From: Micromonospora sp. MP36
Lineage (GTDB): Bacteria > Actinomycetota > Actinomycetes > Mycobacteriales > Micromonosporaceae
Direction of reading: 5' to 3'
Assembly (NCBI RefSeq): GCF_008119785.1
Contig: NZ_VSFA01000021.1
Span: 24,893 to 88,892, forward strand
Length of the DNA: 64,000 nucleotides
Shown: positions 41,819-49,718 of the stretch, piece after piece
Layout of the letters: every line of letters starts with the position of its first letter
How positions within the stretch are numbered: position 1 is the first letter of the stretch
Program-made: the position numbers and the translations under genes
The notes under the pieces: model-generated
Database searches by the model: none
Seen by the model: the letters and a program-made list of their open reading frames with translations, nothing else
Told to the model about the DNA's origin: nothing

Positions 41819-43273
41819 ATGCCGGAGCGAATTGACTACGCCGCCCTCATCGCCGGCCACGACAGCGTGCTCAAGATGATCAACTCGGGACAGTCCGGGC
41901 TGCCGGTGCTCACCCGGCTGCTCGGGGTGGTCCAGCCCGCCGTCGGCGCGGCCAGCCTGGCGTTCGTGGAGTTCGCCCCCGCCGGCGGCCGGGTGATCGC
42001 CGCGACCGGCAGCGCCGAGTCGCTCATCGGCCGCCCGTTGCCGGCCGCCGACCCGGCCACCGTCTGCCTCCTCTCCGGCCCCCCGGTACGCGAGGTCCGC
42101 GTCAACCGCATCCCGAGCACGCTCGCCGACGAGGTGGCCGCGCGGGGACTGCGCCGGATGATCGTGGCGCGGGTCGAGATCGGCGGCCTCACCGTGGGCA
42201 GCCTGCACGCCCTCTACCCGGCGGAGGCCGCGCTCGACGACTCCCACCACGCCGTCCTGGGCTACATCGCCGCCTGCATCGCCCACATGTACGGCGACCA
42301 GACCGGCCTGCCGGTGCACGGCGACGGCCCGGTGGTGGCGGCGCTCGCGGACGGCCTGGCGGTGGTGGACCGGGAACAGCACGTACGGCTCTGGAACCCG
42401 GCCGCCGCTCAGGTGACGGGCCGCCCGCCCGCCGAGGCGCTGAACCGCCCGCTCCCGTTCCCGCTGCCCCCGCCCGGGCAGGTGCTCGACCACCGGATGC
42501 CGGACGGCCGCTGGCTGCGGATCACCTCCGGGGAACTGCCCGGCCCGGGTGCGCTGCGGGTGGTCACCTTCCGCGACATCACCGACCAGCAGCGCCGCGA
42601 CCACGACCGGGACCTCTTCGTCGCGGTGACCAGCCACGAGCTGCGCACCCCGGTCACCGTGATCAAGGGGTACGCGGACACCCTCACCGACCACTGGGAG
42701 TCGCTCGGCGACGACGACCGGCGGCACGCCGCGCGGATCATCGGGCAGCGGGCCAACGAGTTGGCCCGGCTGGTCGACCGGCTGCTCACGGCCGCCACCG
42801 AGAACCGGCCCGGCGGGGAGCCGGCCGCGCCGTTCGACCTCGCCGACGCGCTCCGGGCCGCGGTGCCCGACCTGCCGGCGGACGTCCGGCACCGGGTCGT
42901 CCTCGATCTGCCGGTCGACCTGCCCAAGGCGCTCGGTGACCGGCACAGCCTGGCCACCGTGCTCACCGAGCTGAGCACCAACGCCGGGAAGTACTCGCTG
43001 CCGAACACCCCGATCGAGGTCTCCGCCGAGGCGAGCGGGCGGATGGTCGCCTTCCGGGTCGCCGACCGGGGCATCGGCATCCGGCCAGAGCACGTGGAGC
43101 GGGCGTTCGACCGGTTCTGGCAGGGGGAGTCCGGCGACCGCCGGCGCTACCCGGGAGCCGGACTGGGGCTGTATCTCGTCCGCCAGATCGTTGAACAGCA
43201 GAATGGATGGGTATCCCTCCGACCGAGAGCCGGTGGGGGTACGGTCGCAGAGGTGCGGCTGCCCCGGGGGTGA
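41819..43273 (+). CDS. soluble GAF-PAS sensor histidine kinase
   Basis: The protein has 484 residues and no membrane helix. Domains in order: GAF-like (about 20-160, LGVVQPAVGAASLAFVEF), PAS (about 180-260, GLAVVDREQHVRLWNPAAA then RVVTFRDITDQQ), HisKA with His273 in SHELRTPVTVIKGY, and HATPase with TELSTNAGKYS (N box), DRGIGI (G1) and GAGLGLYLV (G2). Its response regulator is not adjacent. A small RsbW-like ATPase follows after 33 bases, suggesting a link to anti-sigma control rather than to a standard two-component pair. The ligand is unknown. Confidence 0.9.
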   Translation: MPERIDYAALIAGHDSVLKMINSGQSGLPVLTRLLGVVQPAVGAASLAFVEFAPAGGRVIAATGSAESLIGRPLPAADPATVCLLSGPPVREVRVNRIPSTLADEVAARGLRRMIVARVEIGGLTVGSLHALYPAEAALDDSHHAVLGYIAACIAHMYGDQTGLPVHGDGPVVAALADGLAVVDREQHVRLWNPAAAQVTGRPPAEALNRPLPFPLPPPGQVLDHRMPDGRWLRITSGELPGPGALRVVTFRDITDQQRRDHDRDLFVAVTSHELRTPVTVIKGYADTLTDHWESLGDDDRRHAARIIGQRANELARLVDRLLTAATENRPGGEPAAPFDLADALRAAVPDLPADVRHRVVLDLPVDLPKALGDRHSLATVLTELSTNAGKYSLPNTPIEVSAEASGRMVAFRVADRGIGIRPEHVERAFDRFWQGESGDRRRYPGAGLGLYLVRQIVEQQNGWVSLRPRAGGGTVAEVRLPRG

Positions 43274-43306
43274 CCTGGGCGCAGCCGGGGGGCGGAAGGA
43301 ACGACG

Positions 43307-43756
43307 GTGTCGAGGGGTTCGGCCGAACGATCGTGGTGCGTGGTGGTGCCCCATCACGCCACCGGCGCGCGCCTGGCCCGGCACCGGCTGGCCGACGAGC
43401 TGACGGACGTGGTGTCGCCGGTCCTGCTCGCGGACCTGGTCGCGGTCCTCGCCGAGCTGGTCGGCAACGCCGTCCGACACGCCGACCCGCTGCCCGGCGG
43501 CGTGGTCCGGGTGGCCTGGCGGCTGAGCCCGACGGTCGACGGTCACCGCGTGCAGCTCCGGGTCACCGACGGCGGCTCCGCCTCCGGCCCGCTGATGCGG
43601 GCGGCCACCCCGGACGCGATCGACGGGCGCGGCCTGCAGATCGTCACCGGCCTGGCGAGCCGCTGGGGCGTCGAGCGGGACGGCCTCGGGCAGTGCGTCT
43701 GGGCCGAGTTCGACCCCATCCGGTCCGCCCGGTCCGACCTGGTCGTCGCTGGTTGA
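43307..43756 (+). CDS. RsbW-like ATP-binding (HATPase_c_2) protein
   Basis: The protein has 149 residues and is essentially a GHKL ATPase domain. N box ELVGNAVRHADPLPGG, G1 box VTDGGSASGPLM and G2 box GRGLQIVTGLASRWGV are present. Such proteins in actinomycetes act as serine kinases and anti-sigma factors or as their decoys. GTG 43307 has GGAAGGA upstream. No anti-anti-sigma (STAS) or PP2C gene is adjacent, so the target is unknown. It is probably co-expressed with the upstream soluble histidine kinase. Confidence 0.8.
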   Translation: MSRGSAERSWCVVVPHHATGARLARHRLADELTDVVSPVLLADLVAVLAELVGNAVRHADPLPGGVVRVAWRLSPTVDGHRVQLRVTDGGSASGPLMRAATPDAIDGRGLQIVTGLASRWGVERDGLGQCVWAEFDPIRSARSDLVVAG

Positions 43757-43814
43757 GCGGCCGGCAGGCGGGTCCTGCCCCACCGGTCTTCGCCGGCATC
43801 TAGGCTGTGTCGCC

Positions 43815-43898
43815 ATGAGCGACCGCAGCGAGCGAATCATCGGGCACAGCGCTGTAGCGGCTCGCGCGGCCGCCGAGCGCAGCGAGGCGGCAGCGTGA
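43815..43898 (+). CDS. 27-residue mini-ORF coupled to the DUF5926 gene
   Basis: The 27 residues run from ATG 43815 to a TGA at 43896-43898 that overlaps the GTG start of the next gene (GTGA). The peptide is MSDRSERIIGHSAVAARA followed by AAERSEAAA. TAGGCT at 43801-43806 lies 8 bases before the ATG, the same leaderless signature as at many real genes here. The DNA contains two near copies of GAGCGCAGCGAG. It may be a translated leader that drives translation of the downstream gene, or a repeat that happens to be open. Confidence 0.5.
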   Translation: MSDRSERIIGHSAVAARAAAERSEAAA

Positions 43899-44779
43899 GC
43901 AAGCGTCGAAAGAGCCAGCGGGCAGTCGAAGCCACTCCGAAGCGGGAGAAGGTACGTGACGTCTTCGTGCCCCGACCGTTCGAGGGGCTGGTCGACGAGC
44001 CGGAGTGGATCGCCCTGCGCGAGCTGGTCCCGGCCGCCTCCGCGCCGCTGCGGCTGACCCCCGAGCTGGTCGAGGAGTTCGGCGAGCGGCCGGTCACCCT
44101 GGCCACCGTGCTGCCGATGGCCGCCCCGGCGATGACCAAGCCGGACGGGCGGGTCTTCATCGGCCTCCAGCGGCACCAGCAGTCCGGCGACGTCTCCCGG
44201 GACCTGGCCGACGCGTTGCTCTGCGCGCTGCGTACCGAACCGGGCGGCCAGGTGACGGTGCCGCCGCTGCCCGGCCCGGGCCCCCGCCTCCAGGACATCC
44301 TGGTCGACGGCCCGCTGGAGATCACCATGCACGACGGGTTCGAGTTCTGGCTCGACCCGGGGGCGGCCGACGACCCGAACGTGCAGGCGTCCCTGGAACG
44401 GGCCAACGCGGCGGTCTACCCGACGGTGAAGCTGGCGGCGGCGCGGGCCGCGTACTGGTGCCAGGTGCCGGAGAAGGCGCACGTGCGCTGGGTCCTGCCA
44501 GACGACGAGGACGCCGCGCTCGACGCGCTGTCCCGGCTCAGCGTGGCCGGCACGCTGGCCCTCGGCGAGCGCACCCGGTTCGCCGGCATGTTCCGGGCGC
44601 ACGGCCGCCTGGTGCCGGTCTGGGACCTGCCCGAGGACGTGCCGGCCGCCGAGTGGGAGGAGCCGGTGACCGAGTTCGCCAAGCGGTACGCCGAGGCGCT
44701 GGAGGAGCGGGAGCCGCTGGACGCCGCCGGGCGCCGGGCCCGCCAGGGCCTCCTCGGCCGCCAGCTCACCCTGCGCTGA
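43895..44779 (+). CDS. DUF5926 family protein
   Basis: The protein has 294 residues with a very basic N-terminus (SKRRKSQRAVEATPKREKVR) and otherwise soluble alpha/beta composition. Family blocks visible are VPRPFEGLVDEPEWIALREL, VTLATVLPMAAPAM, FIGLQRHQQSGDVSRDLADA and EITMHDGFEFWLDP. DUF5926 is an actinobacterial family of unknown function; the basic tail suggests RNA or ribosome contact (inference). GTG 43895 has no ribosome site of its own and overlaps the stop of a 27-codon ORF, so translation is likely coupled. Confidence 0.85.
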   Translation: MSKRRKSQRAVEATPKREKVRDVFVPRPFEGLVDEPEWIALRELVPAASAPLRLTPELVEEFGERPVTLATVLPMAAPAMTKPDGRVFIGLQRHQQSGDVSRDLADALLCALRTEPGGQVTVPPLPGPGPRLQDILVDGPLEITMHDGFEFWLDPGAADDPNVQASLERANAAVYPTVKLAAARAAYWCQVPEKAHVRWVLPDDEDAALDALSRLSVAGTLALGERTRFAGMFRAHGRLVPVWDLPEDVPAAEWEEPVTEFAKRYAEALEEREPLDAAGRRARQGLLGRQLTLR

Positions 44780-44794
44780 CCTGATCCTTCGAGC

Positions 44795-44820
44795 CGGGCC
44801 CCGGTGTCGACCGGGGCCCG
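44795..44820. terminator. bidirectional intrinsic terminator
   Basis: CGGGCCCCGG (44795-44804) and CCGGGGCCCG (44811-44820) pair perfectly around the loop TGTCGA, between the convergent DUF5926 and arginine deiminase genes. Confidence 0.8.
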
Positions 44821-44826
44821 TCGTCG

Positions 44827-46038
44827 TCAGCGGCGCAGCGGCTCGCGGACCAGCGGGCAGGACATGCAGCGCGGCCCACCCCGGCCGGAGCCCAGCTCGG
44901 AGCCGGCGATGGCGATCACCTCGATGCCGGCCCGTTCCAGTTGGGCGTTGGTCTCCACGTTCCGCTCGTAGCCCACGCAGAGCCGGGGCGCGAGGGCGAG
45001 GGTGTTGTTGCCGTCGTCCCACTGTTCCCGCTCGGCGGTGACCGGGTCGAGGCCGGTGTCGATCACCCGGAGCTGGTCGAGGTCCATCGCGTCGGCGGCG
45101 GCGCGCAGGAACGGCGCCGGGCCGTCGACCCGCGGCTCGTCGCCGTCCGCCCCGGCGATGACCGTGTACGCCGACAGCGAGTTGGCGATGTTCGGGTACA
45201 TCAGCACGGCATCCACGTCGACCATCGTGCAGACGGTGTCCAGGTGCATGGTGGCCCGCTCCTGGGCGATCGGGACCACCAGAATGGTGTGCGCCAGCCC
45301 GGCGGCGAAGACCTGCCGGGCCAGGCGTTCCGCCCCGGCCGGGGTGGTCCGCTCGCCCACCCCCACGGCGAGCACGCCCGGCGCGAGGAGCAGCACGTCG
45401 CCGCCCTCCAGGTGCTCCAGATCGGAGTGGTAGACGAACTGCGTACCGGCGAAGCGCGGATGGTGCCGGTAGATGGCGTCGGTCAGCCCGCTCTCCCGCC
45501 GCCGCGCCGGCATGGCCAGACTGGTCACCCCGACCCGGTCCCCGATCCAGACCGAGGAGTCCCGGGTGAAGAGCAGGTTGGGCAACGGGTCGATGACGAA
45601 GTCGTGCCGGTCCATCAGTGTCCAGACCAGACCGCCGGGCCGATCCCGGCCGATCCGCAGCTCCTCGTGGGCGAGCCCGGCGATGAACACGTCGGCCAGG
45701 GCGGCCGGGTCGAGGTACGCGAGATGGTCGGCGACCCGCGCGCGCAGGGTGTCGCCCAGCCGGGGTGAGCGCAGCACCAGTTCGGTAAGTTCCGCCCGGG
45801 CGTCCGGCAGGGCGAGCGTCTCGGCCAGCAGCGCCGCCAGGTAGAGCACCTCCACACCCCGGGCGCGCAGGGCGGCCGCGAAGGCGTCGTGCTCCTCCTG
45901 CGCCCGGCCGACCCATGGGATAGCGTCGAAGAGCAACGAGTCGTTGTTGCGTGGCGTGAGCCGGGCGAGTTCCGGCCCGGGGCGGTGCAGCAGCACGGTG
46001 CCGAGCCGACCGACCTCGCTGTCCACGTAGTGGGTCAC
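44827..46038 (-). CDS. arcA: arginine deiminase
   Basis: The protein has 403 residues, the normal family length. It has the N-terminal HRPGPELARLTPRNNDSLLF motif, LEGGDVLLLAPG, the catalytic HLDTVCTMVD and the C-terminal RCMSCPLVREPLRR with nucleophile Cys391. It converts arginine to citrulline and ammonia. No arcB or arcC gene is adjacent, so it may work outside a full ADI pathway. GTG 46038 is 6 bases after TACGCT (46050-46045), a leaderless promoter. An ARG-box-like palindrome lies just upstream at 46088. It is divergent from a NERD-like gene. Confidence 0.95.
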   Translation of the reverse strand: MTHYVDSEVGRLGTVLLHRPGPELARLTPRNNDSLLFDAIPWVGRAQEEHDAFAAALRARGVEVLYLAALLAETLALPDARAELTELVLRSPRLGDTLRARVADHLAYLDPAALADVFIAGLAHEELRIGRDRPGGLVWTLMDRHDFVIDPLPNLLFTRDSSVWIGDRVGVTSLAMPARRRESGLTDAIYRHHPRFAGTQFVYHSDLEHLEGGDVLLLAPGVLAVGVGERTTPAGAERLARQVFAAGLAHTILVVPIAQERATMHLDTVCTMVDVDAVLMYPNIANSLSAYTVIAGADGDEPRVDGPAPFLRAAADAMDLDQLRVIDTGLDPVTAEREQWDDGNNTLALAPRLCVGYERNVETNAQLERAGIEVIAIAGSELGSGRGGPRCMSCPLVREPLRR

Positions 46039-46087
46039 CTTCGCAGCGTAGGGCAGGTCTTACGCACCATCCGGAAAAGAACTGTGA

Positions 46088-46104
46088 ATGAATATGGCAT
46101 TCAT
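46088..46104. promoter_or_regulatory. ARG-box-like palindrome in the arcA promoter
   Basis: ATGAAT and ATTCAT are perfect inverted arms around ATGGC. Extra half sites TGTGAAT (46083) and CTCATTC (46110) flank it. The stretch is strikingly AT-rich for this genome. The arms equal those of ArgR/AhrC operators, although the usual spacer is 4 rather than 5 bases. It lies about 38 bases upstream of the arcA -10. Confidence 0.45.
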
Positions 46105-46201
46105 CCGCACTCATTCCGGTGCTCCAACTTGCCGACCACCCGGGTCCGCAACGTAGGGTAGTGGGCACGTAACTTCGAGGGACCTTTTGCCGGAGGTCGC
46201 G

Positions 46202-46939
46202 ATGACTGTCTTTCCCGCTCGACGAGCCGTACCCACCCGGGCACTGCCACCCGTGGCGGTGCCGCCACCCCGGGTCGAGGCCACCCCGGTGCTCGAACCG
46301 GCCCGCCCGACACCGCTCGAGTGGGCGCGCCGGCGCCGGGCCGAGCGGGGCGCCCGCCGGCTGGAGGCGGCCGGGGCCCGCGCCCTCGGCCAGCTCAACC
46401 ACCTCGGCCCGGCCTGGCACGTCATCGAGTGGCCCCGGACGGACGTCGCGGACGTCCTGCTCGACCGCGGCCAGGACGAGCGGGCCGGGTTCCTCGCCAT
46501 CGGGCCGAGCGGCCTCTTCGCGGTCACCATCGCCGACCACGGCCGGGCGCGGGTGCTCGTCGCCGGCGACGTGGTGCAGATCAACGGCAAGCGCCCGCCC
46601 TATGTGGCCGAGACGCGCCGGGACGCCAAGCGGGCCAGCAAGGCCCTCTCCGAGGCGGTCGGCCTGCCCATCCCGGTCACCCCGGTGCTGACCTTCGTCG
46701 GCTCCGGGGTGATCAGCGTCTACGGCCTGCCCAAGGACTGCCTCATGGCCACCCACCGGGAGTTGGACCGGCTGCTCGTGGCGGCCGGTAACCGGATCAG
46801 CCCGGCCACCGCCGAGAAGCTGTCCCAGGTCGCCCAGCACCCGTCCACCTGGCTCAACGGCACGTACCGTCCAGCCGCCGACTACCGGTGGTACGACGAG
46901 GGCCGAACGGCCGCTGACAAGCGGGCCGCCCGCCGGTAA
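46202..46939 (+). CDS. NERD-like (nuclease-related domain) protein
   Basis: The protein has 245 residues. A Pro-rich N-terminus (about 1-40) is followed by a basic helix (EWARRRRAERGARRLEAAG) and a NERD-like core with WHVIEWPRTDVADVLLDRG, HFLAIGPSGLFAVTI-type strands (FLAIGPSGLFAVTIADHG) and VTPVLTFVGSGVISVYGLP. The pattern resembles NERD proteins near DNA-processing genes, but catalytic residues are not certain. ATG 46202 has GGAGG 5 bases upstream. It is divergent from arcA, and the palindrome between them could regulate both. Confidence in nuclease activity is low. Confidence 0.6.
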   Translation: MTVFPARRAVPTRALPPVAVPPPRVEATPVLEPARPTPLEWARRRRAERGARRLEAAGARALGQLNHLGPAWHVIEWPRTDVADVLLDRGQDERAGFLAIGPSGLFAVTIADHGRARVLVAGDVVQINGKRPPYVAETRRDAKRASKALSEAVGLPIPVTPVLTFVGSGVISVYGLPKDCLMATHRELDRLLVAAGNRISPATAEKLSQVAQHPSTWLNGTYRPAADYRWYDEGRTAADKRAARR

Positions 46940-47158
46940 CGTCTCCGGCGACGCCACGCGGCCCACGGACCCGCCCCGGTGGTTCCGTCGGCCCGCGCCG
47001 TCGCCGGCCGCCCGACACCGGGCCCCTCTCCCACCGGCACCTGTCCCACGGCTCCGCCGCAGCGAGCGGCCCCGGCGGCCGGAGGATCCAGCGCGGTCGG
47101 GCGGTCGTCGTGACGACCGGCTAGCGTGGACAGACCGTCGGTGTACCTAGGAGGCGCG

Positions 47159-47611
47159 GTGGCCCACGTCGAACTCTCGCTCTCGGAAGTGCTCGTACCC
47201 GCGGCGGGGACACCGAACGAGCAGGAGTTCGACAACTTCGGCCAGTGGTCCGCCACGGTCTCCCGGGCCGCCGAGCCGTGTCTGCTGGTCGACGCCGACA
47301 CCACCGTGGTGGCGATCTCGTCGGCCGGCTGCGACCTGCTCTGCCTGGGCGCGCCTGAGGACGTGATCGGACGGCCGCTGCTGGAGGGCGTGCGCCTGGT
47401 CGATTTCAGCGCCCAGCCGAGCGAGCTGACCGAGCAGGAGACCGACAAGATCCCACCGCTGCTCGCCCTGCACTCCGGCCGGCTGGCCCGGGGCCTGCTC
47501 CGGGTCCAGGGCCCCGGTGCCGACGCCGGCACCACGGTGGACGCCATCTCCACGCCGGTGCTCGCCGAGGGCGCGGTCGCCGGCTCGTTGACCTTCTTCT
47601 CTCCGGTCTGA
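47159..47611 (+). CDS. single PAS-domain protein
   Basis: The protein has 150 residues. A PAS core is visible: PCLLVDADTTVVAISSAGCD, LCLGAPEDVIGRPLLEGVRL and the final strands GTTVDAISTPVLAEG and AGSLTFFSPV. There is no output domain, so it must act through a partner, perhaps an anti-sigma or kinase protein such as those at 41819-43756 (inference). GTG 47159 has AGGAGG 4 bases upstream. The 219 bases before it hold no other recognised element. Confidence 0.75.
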   Translation: MAHVELSLSEVLVPAAGTPNEQEFDNFGQWSATVSRAAEPCLLVDADTTVVAISSAGCDLLCLGAPEDVIGRPLLEGVRLVDFSAQPSELTEQETDKIPPLLALHSGRLARGLLRVQGPGADAGTTVDAISTPVLAEGAVAGSLTFFSPV

Positions 47612-47685
47612 CCTGCGGAAACGTGTGGCCTTCGCCGCACCGGGCGATGCTGGGACCGGCCCCGCCGAGGCCGTAAGGTGCCAAC

Positions 47686-48075
47686 ATGCTCGATGTCGCT
47701 CTGCTGCCGGGCGAGTACGCCGTGTGCCGCCTGCCGGCCGGCACCACCCTGCCGCCGCAGGTCTGGGGCGAGCTGGGTGCCGGCGACGTGGTGACGGTGA
47801 GCTGGACGGCCGACGGGATCTCGCTGATCTGCCCGACGGGGCGGGTGCCCGATCACGCGGACGTCGAGACGGACTGGCGCTGCCTACGCCTGGTCGGCCC
47901 GCAGGAGCCGCCGGTCACCGGCACCCTCGCCGCGCTGGTCGACCCGCTCGCCCGGGCCCGGGTGAGCGTCGTGGCCTTCTCCACCTACGACACCGACCAC
48001 GTGCTGGTGCCCGCGGTGCGGCTGGCCGAGGCGACGGGCGCGCTGGAGCGGGCGGGGCACCGGATCCACGAGTGA
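47686..48075 (+). CDS. ACT domain-containing protein
   Basis: The protein has 129 residues and is built of two ACT-like halves (YAVCRLPAGTTLPPQVWGEL, ISLICPTGRVPDHADVETDW, then LAALVDPLARARVSVVAFST and DHVLVPAVRLAEATGALERA). Stand-alone ACT proteins bind amino acids and may regulate enzymes in trans. ATG 47686 is 6 bases after TAAGGT (47674-47679). The prephenate dehydratase gene, which also carries an ACT domain, lies 640 bases downstream. Confidence 0.82.
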   Translation: MLDVALLPGEYAVCRLPAGTTLPPQVWGELGAGDVVTVSWTADGISLICPTGRVPDHADVETDWRCLRLVGPQEPPVTGTLAALVDPLARARVSVVAFSTYDTDHVLVPAVRLAEATGALERAGHRIHE

Positions 48076-48156
48076 CCTTCACCCGAACGGGGGATGCTCC
48101 TACGATGGGCTCAGCCAGCCGGCCGCAATGACGTCCGTCATGCCGAGGATCGGACC

Positions 48157-48708
48157 GTGCCCACCCTGCCACCCCGCCCCGTCGCCCGCCGCCGACCGAC
48201 CGCCCCGGCGGCGCGGCTCGCCCTGCCGGCGATCCCGGCCGTCCTGGTCGCGCTGCTGCTCGGTGCCTGCGGCACCCCGCCGGAGCTGCGGCAGTCGACC
48301 GCCCCGACCAGCCCCGTCCCGACCGCCACCGGCGTACCCACCCCGACCCCGCCGACCGGGACGCCGAGCGCCCCGGCCCCCCTCGCCCCCACCCCCACCG
48401 AGCAGGCCGCCGCGCCCTGCCGGTCCGGCCCCTCCGCCGACCAGGTGGTGTCGCTGCTGCGCGGTCCGGCCCGGGTGCTGCCCCGGGACGTCCGGGCCAC
48501 GGTCCGGACCGGGCCGCTCTGCGCCGAGGACTGGCAGTACACGGTGCTGCGGGTGACCGGACACGAGGAGTTGCAGGTGGTGACCCGGGGCAAACCCACC
48601 GACCTCGAGCTGGTGACCGCGGGGACGGACGTCTGCGGCGTCGAGGTACGCACCGTCGCACCACCCGGCATCCGCACCCTGGCCTGCGACGGCACCTCGG
48701 GTGCGTAG
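48157..48708 (+). CDS. small secreted lipoprotein
   Basis: The protein has 183 residues. The N-terminus (RPVARRRPTAPAARLALP then hydrophobic core) ends in lipobox LLGAC, so a lipoprotein is predicted. A Pro/Thr linker of about 40 residues precedes a compact domain with Cys in APCRSGPSADQV, LCAEDWQY, DVCGVEV and LACDGTSG, probably disulfide-bonded. GTG 48157 has GAGGA 7 bases upstream. The gene ends 10 bases before pheA and its end contains the TAGGCT promoter of that gene. The domain is not recognised. Confidence 0.7.
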   Translation: MPTLPPRPVARRRPTAPAARLALPAIPAVLVALLLGACGTPPELRQSTAPTSPVPTATGVPTPTPPTGTPSAPAPLAPTPTEQAAAPCRSGPSADQVVSLLRGPARVLPRDVRATVRTGPLCAEDWQYTVLRVTGHEELQVVTRGKPTDLELVTAGTDVCGVEVRTVAPPGIRTLACDGTSGA

Positions 48709-48718
48709 GCTGGTCGGC

Positions 48719-49675
48719 ATGCCGGGAACACCGCCGACCCGCTTCGTCTACCTGGGTCCCGAGGGCACCTTCGCCGAACAGGCGCTGCGTACCCTGCCCG
48801 CCGCCGAGCGCGGCAGCCGCACGCCGGCCCGCAGCGTCGGCGAGGCGCTGGACGCCGTACGGACCGGGGAGGCGGACGCGGCGCTGGTGCCGCTGGAGAA
48901 CTCGATCGGCGGCGCGGTCGGGGTGACGCTGGACGAGTTGGCCGAGGGCGAGCCGCTGGTGATCACCCGCGAGGTGATCCTGCCGGTGGAGTTCGTGCTC
49001 GCGGCCCGACCGGGTGCCTCGCTGGCCGAGGTACGCGGCGTGGCGGCCCACCCGCAGGCGTCCACCCAGTGCCGGGGCTGGCTGCGCGACCACCTGCCCG
49101 ACGCGACCGTGGTCGACGTGCTCTCCAACGGTGCCGCCGCCGCCGGCGCGGCCGCCAGCGAGTACGACGCGGCCATCTGCGCCCCGATCGGCGCGGCCCG
49201 GCACCGACTCACCGTGCTCGCCGACAAGATCGCCGACCACCCGGACGCGGTGACCCGGTTCGCGCTGGTGTCCCGCCCGGGCCCACCCCCGCCGCCCACC
49301 GGCGACGACGTCACGTCACTGGCGGTCTACATCGCCCACGACCGGGTCGGTGCGCTGCTCTCGGTGCTCATGGAGTTGGCCGTCCGCGGGGTGAACCTGA
49401 CCCGGATCGAATCCCGCCCGACGGGCGAGGCGCTCGGCCGGTACGTCTTCTTCCTCGACTGCACCGGGCACGTCGCCGACGTCCGGCTCGGTGAGGCGTT
49501 GCAGGGGCTGCGCCGGGTCTGCGCCGGCGTACGCTTCCTCGGGTCGTACCCCCGGCACCGCTGGAGCCCGGCGGCGACCGACCGGCCGGTCCCCGCTCCC
49601 GCCGGTCTCTCCGACGCCGACTACGCCGACGCGGCGGCCTGGCTGTCGCGGCTGCGCGCGGGCGAGCTGAGCTAA
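48719..49675 (+). CDS. pheA: prephenate dehydratase
   Basis: The protein has 318 residues. The catalytic domain (about 6-190) has FVYLGPEGTFAEQAL, ALVPLENSIGGAVG, the catalytic Thr/Phe in VTRFALVSR, and the ACT regulatory domain (about 205-285) with GALLSVLMELAVRGVNLTRI and ESRPTGEALGRYVFFLD. It makes phenylpyruvate from prephenate and is inhibited by phenylalanine. ATG 48719 is 7 bases after TAGGCT, and an earlier in-frame start inside the previous gene is not needed. No chorismate mutase domain is fused. Confidence 0.95.
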   Translation: MPGTPPTRFVYLGPEGTFAEQALRTLPAAERGSRTPARSVGEALDAVRTGEADAALVPLENSIGGAVGVTLDELAEGEPLVITREVILPVEFVLAARPGASLAEVRGVAAHPQASTQCRGWLRDHLPDATVVDVLSNGAAAAGAAASEYDAAICAPIGAARHRLTVLADKIADHPDAVTRFALVSRPGPPPPPTGDDVTSLAVYIAHDRVGALLSVLMELAVRGVNLTRIESRPTGEALGRYVFFLDCTGHVADVRLGEALQGLRRVCAGVRFLGSYPRHRWSPAATDRPVPAPAGLSDADYADAAAWLSRLRAGELS

Positions 49676-49679
49676 CGGC

Positions 49680-49709
49680 GTGCGGGACGCCCGGACGGGC
49701 GTCCCGCAC
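49680..49709. terminator. bidirectional intrinsic terminator
   Basis: GTGCGGGACGCCC (49680-49692) and GGGCGTCCCGCAC (49697-49709) pair perfectly around the loop GGAC, between convergent pheA and the AIM24 gene. Confidence 0.85.
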
Positions 49710-49718
49710 ACCCGACGG

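Noticed and set aside
46125..46160. Promoter TTGCCG ... TAGGGT for the NERD-like gene
   Set aside because: The spacer is about 19 bases and the -35 is poor, so I did not list it.
40895..46966. A 2023-codon open frame on the minus strand
   Set aside because: It runs antisense to rhodanese, GDPD, kinase and DUF5926 genes and contains no protein motif; long antisense frames are expected at this GC content.
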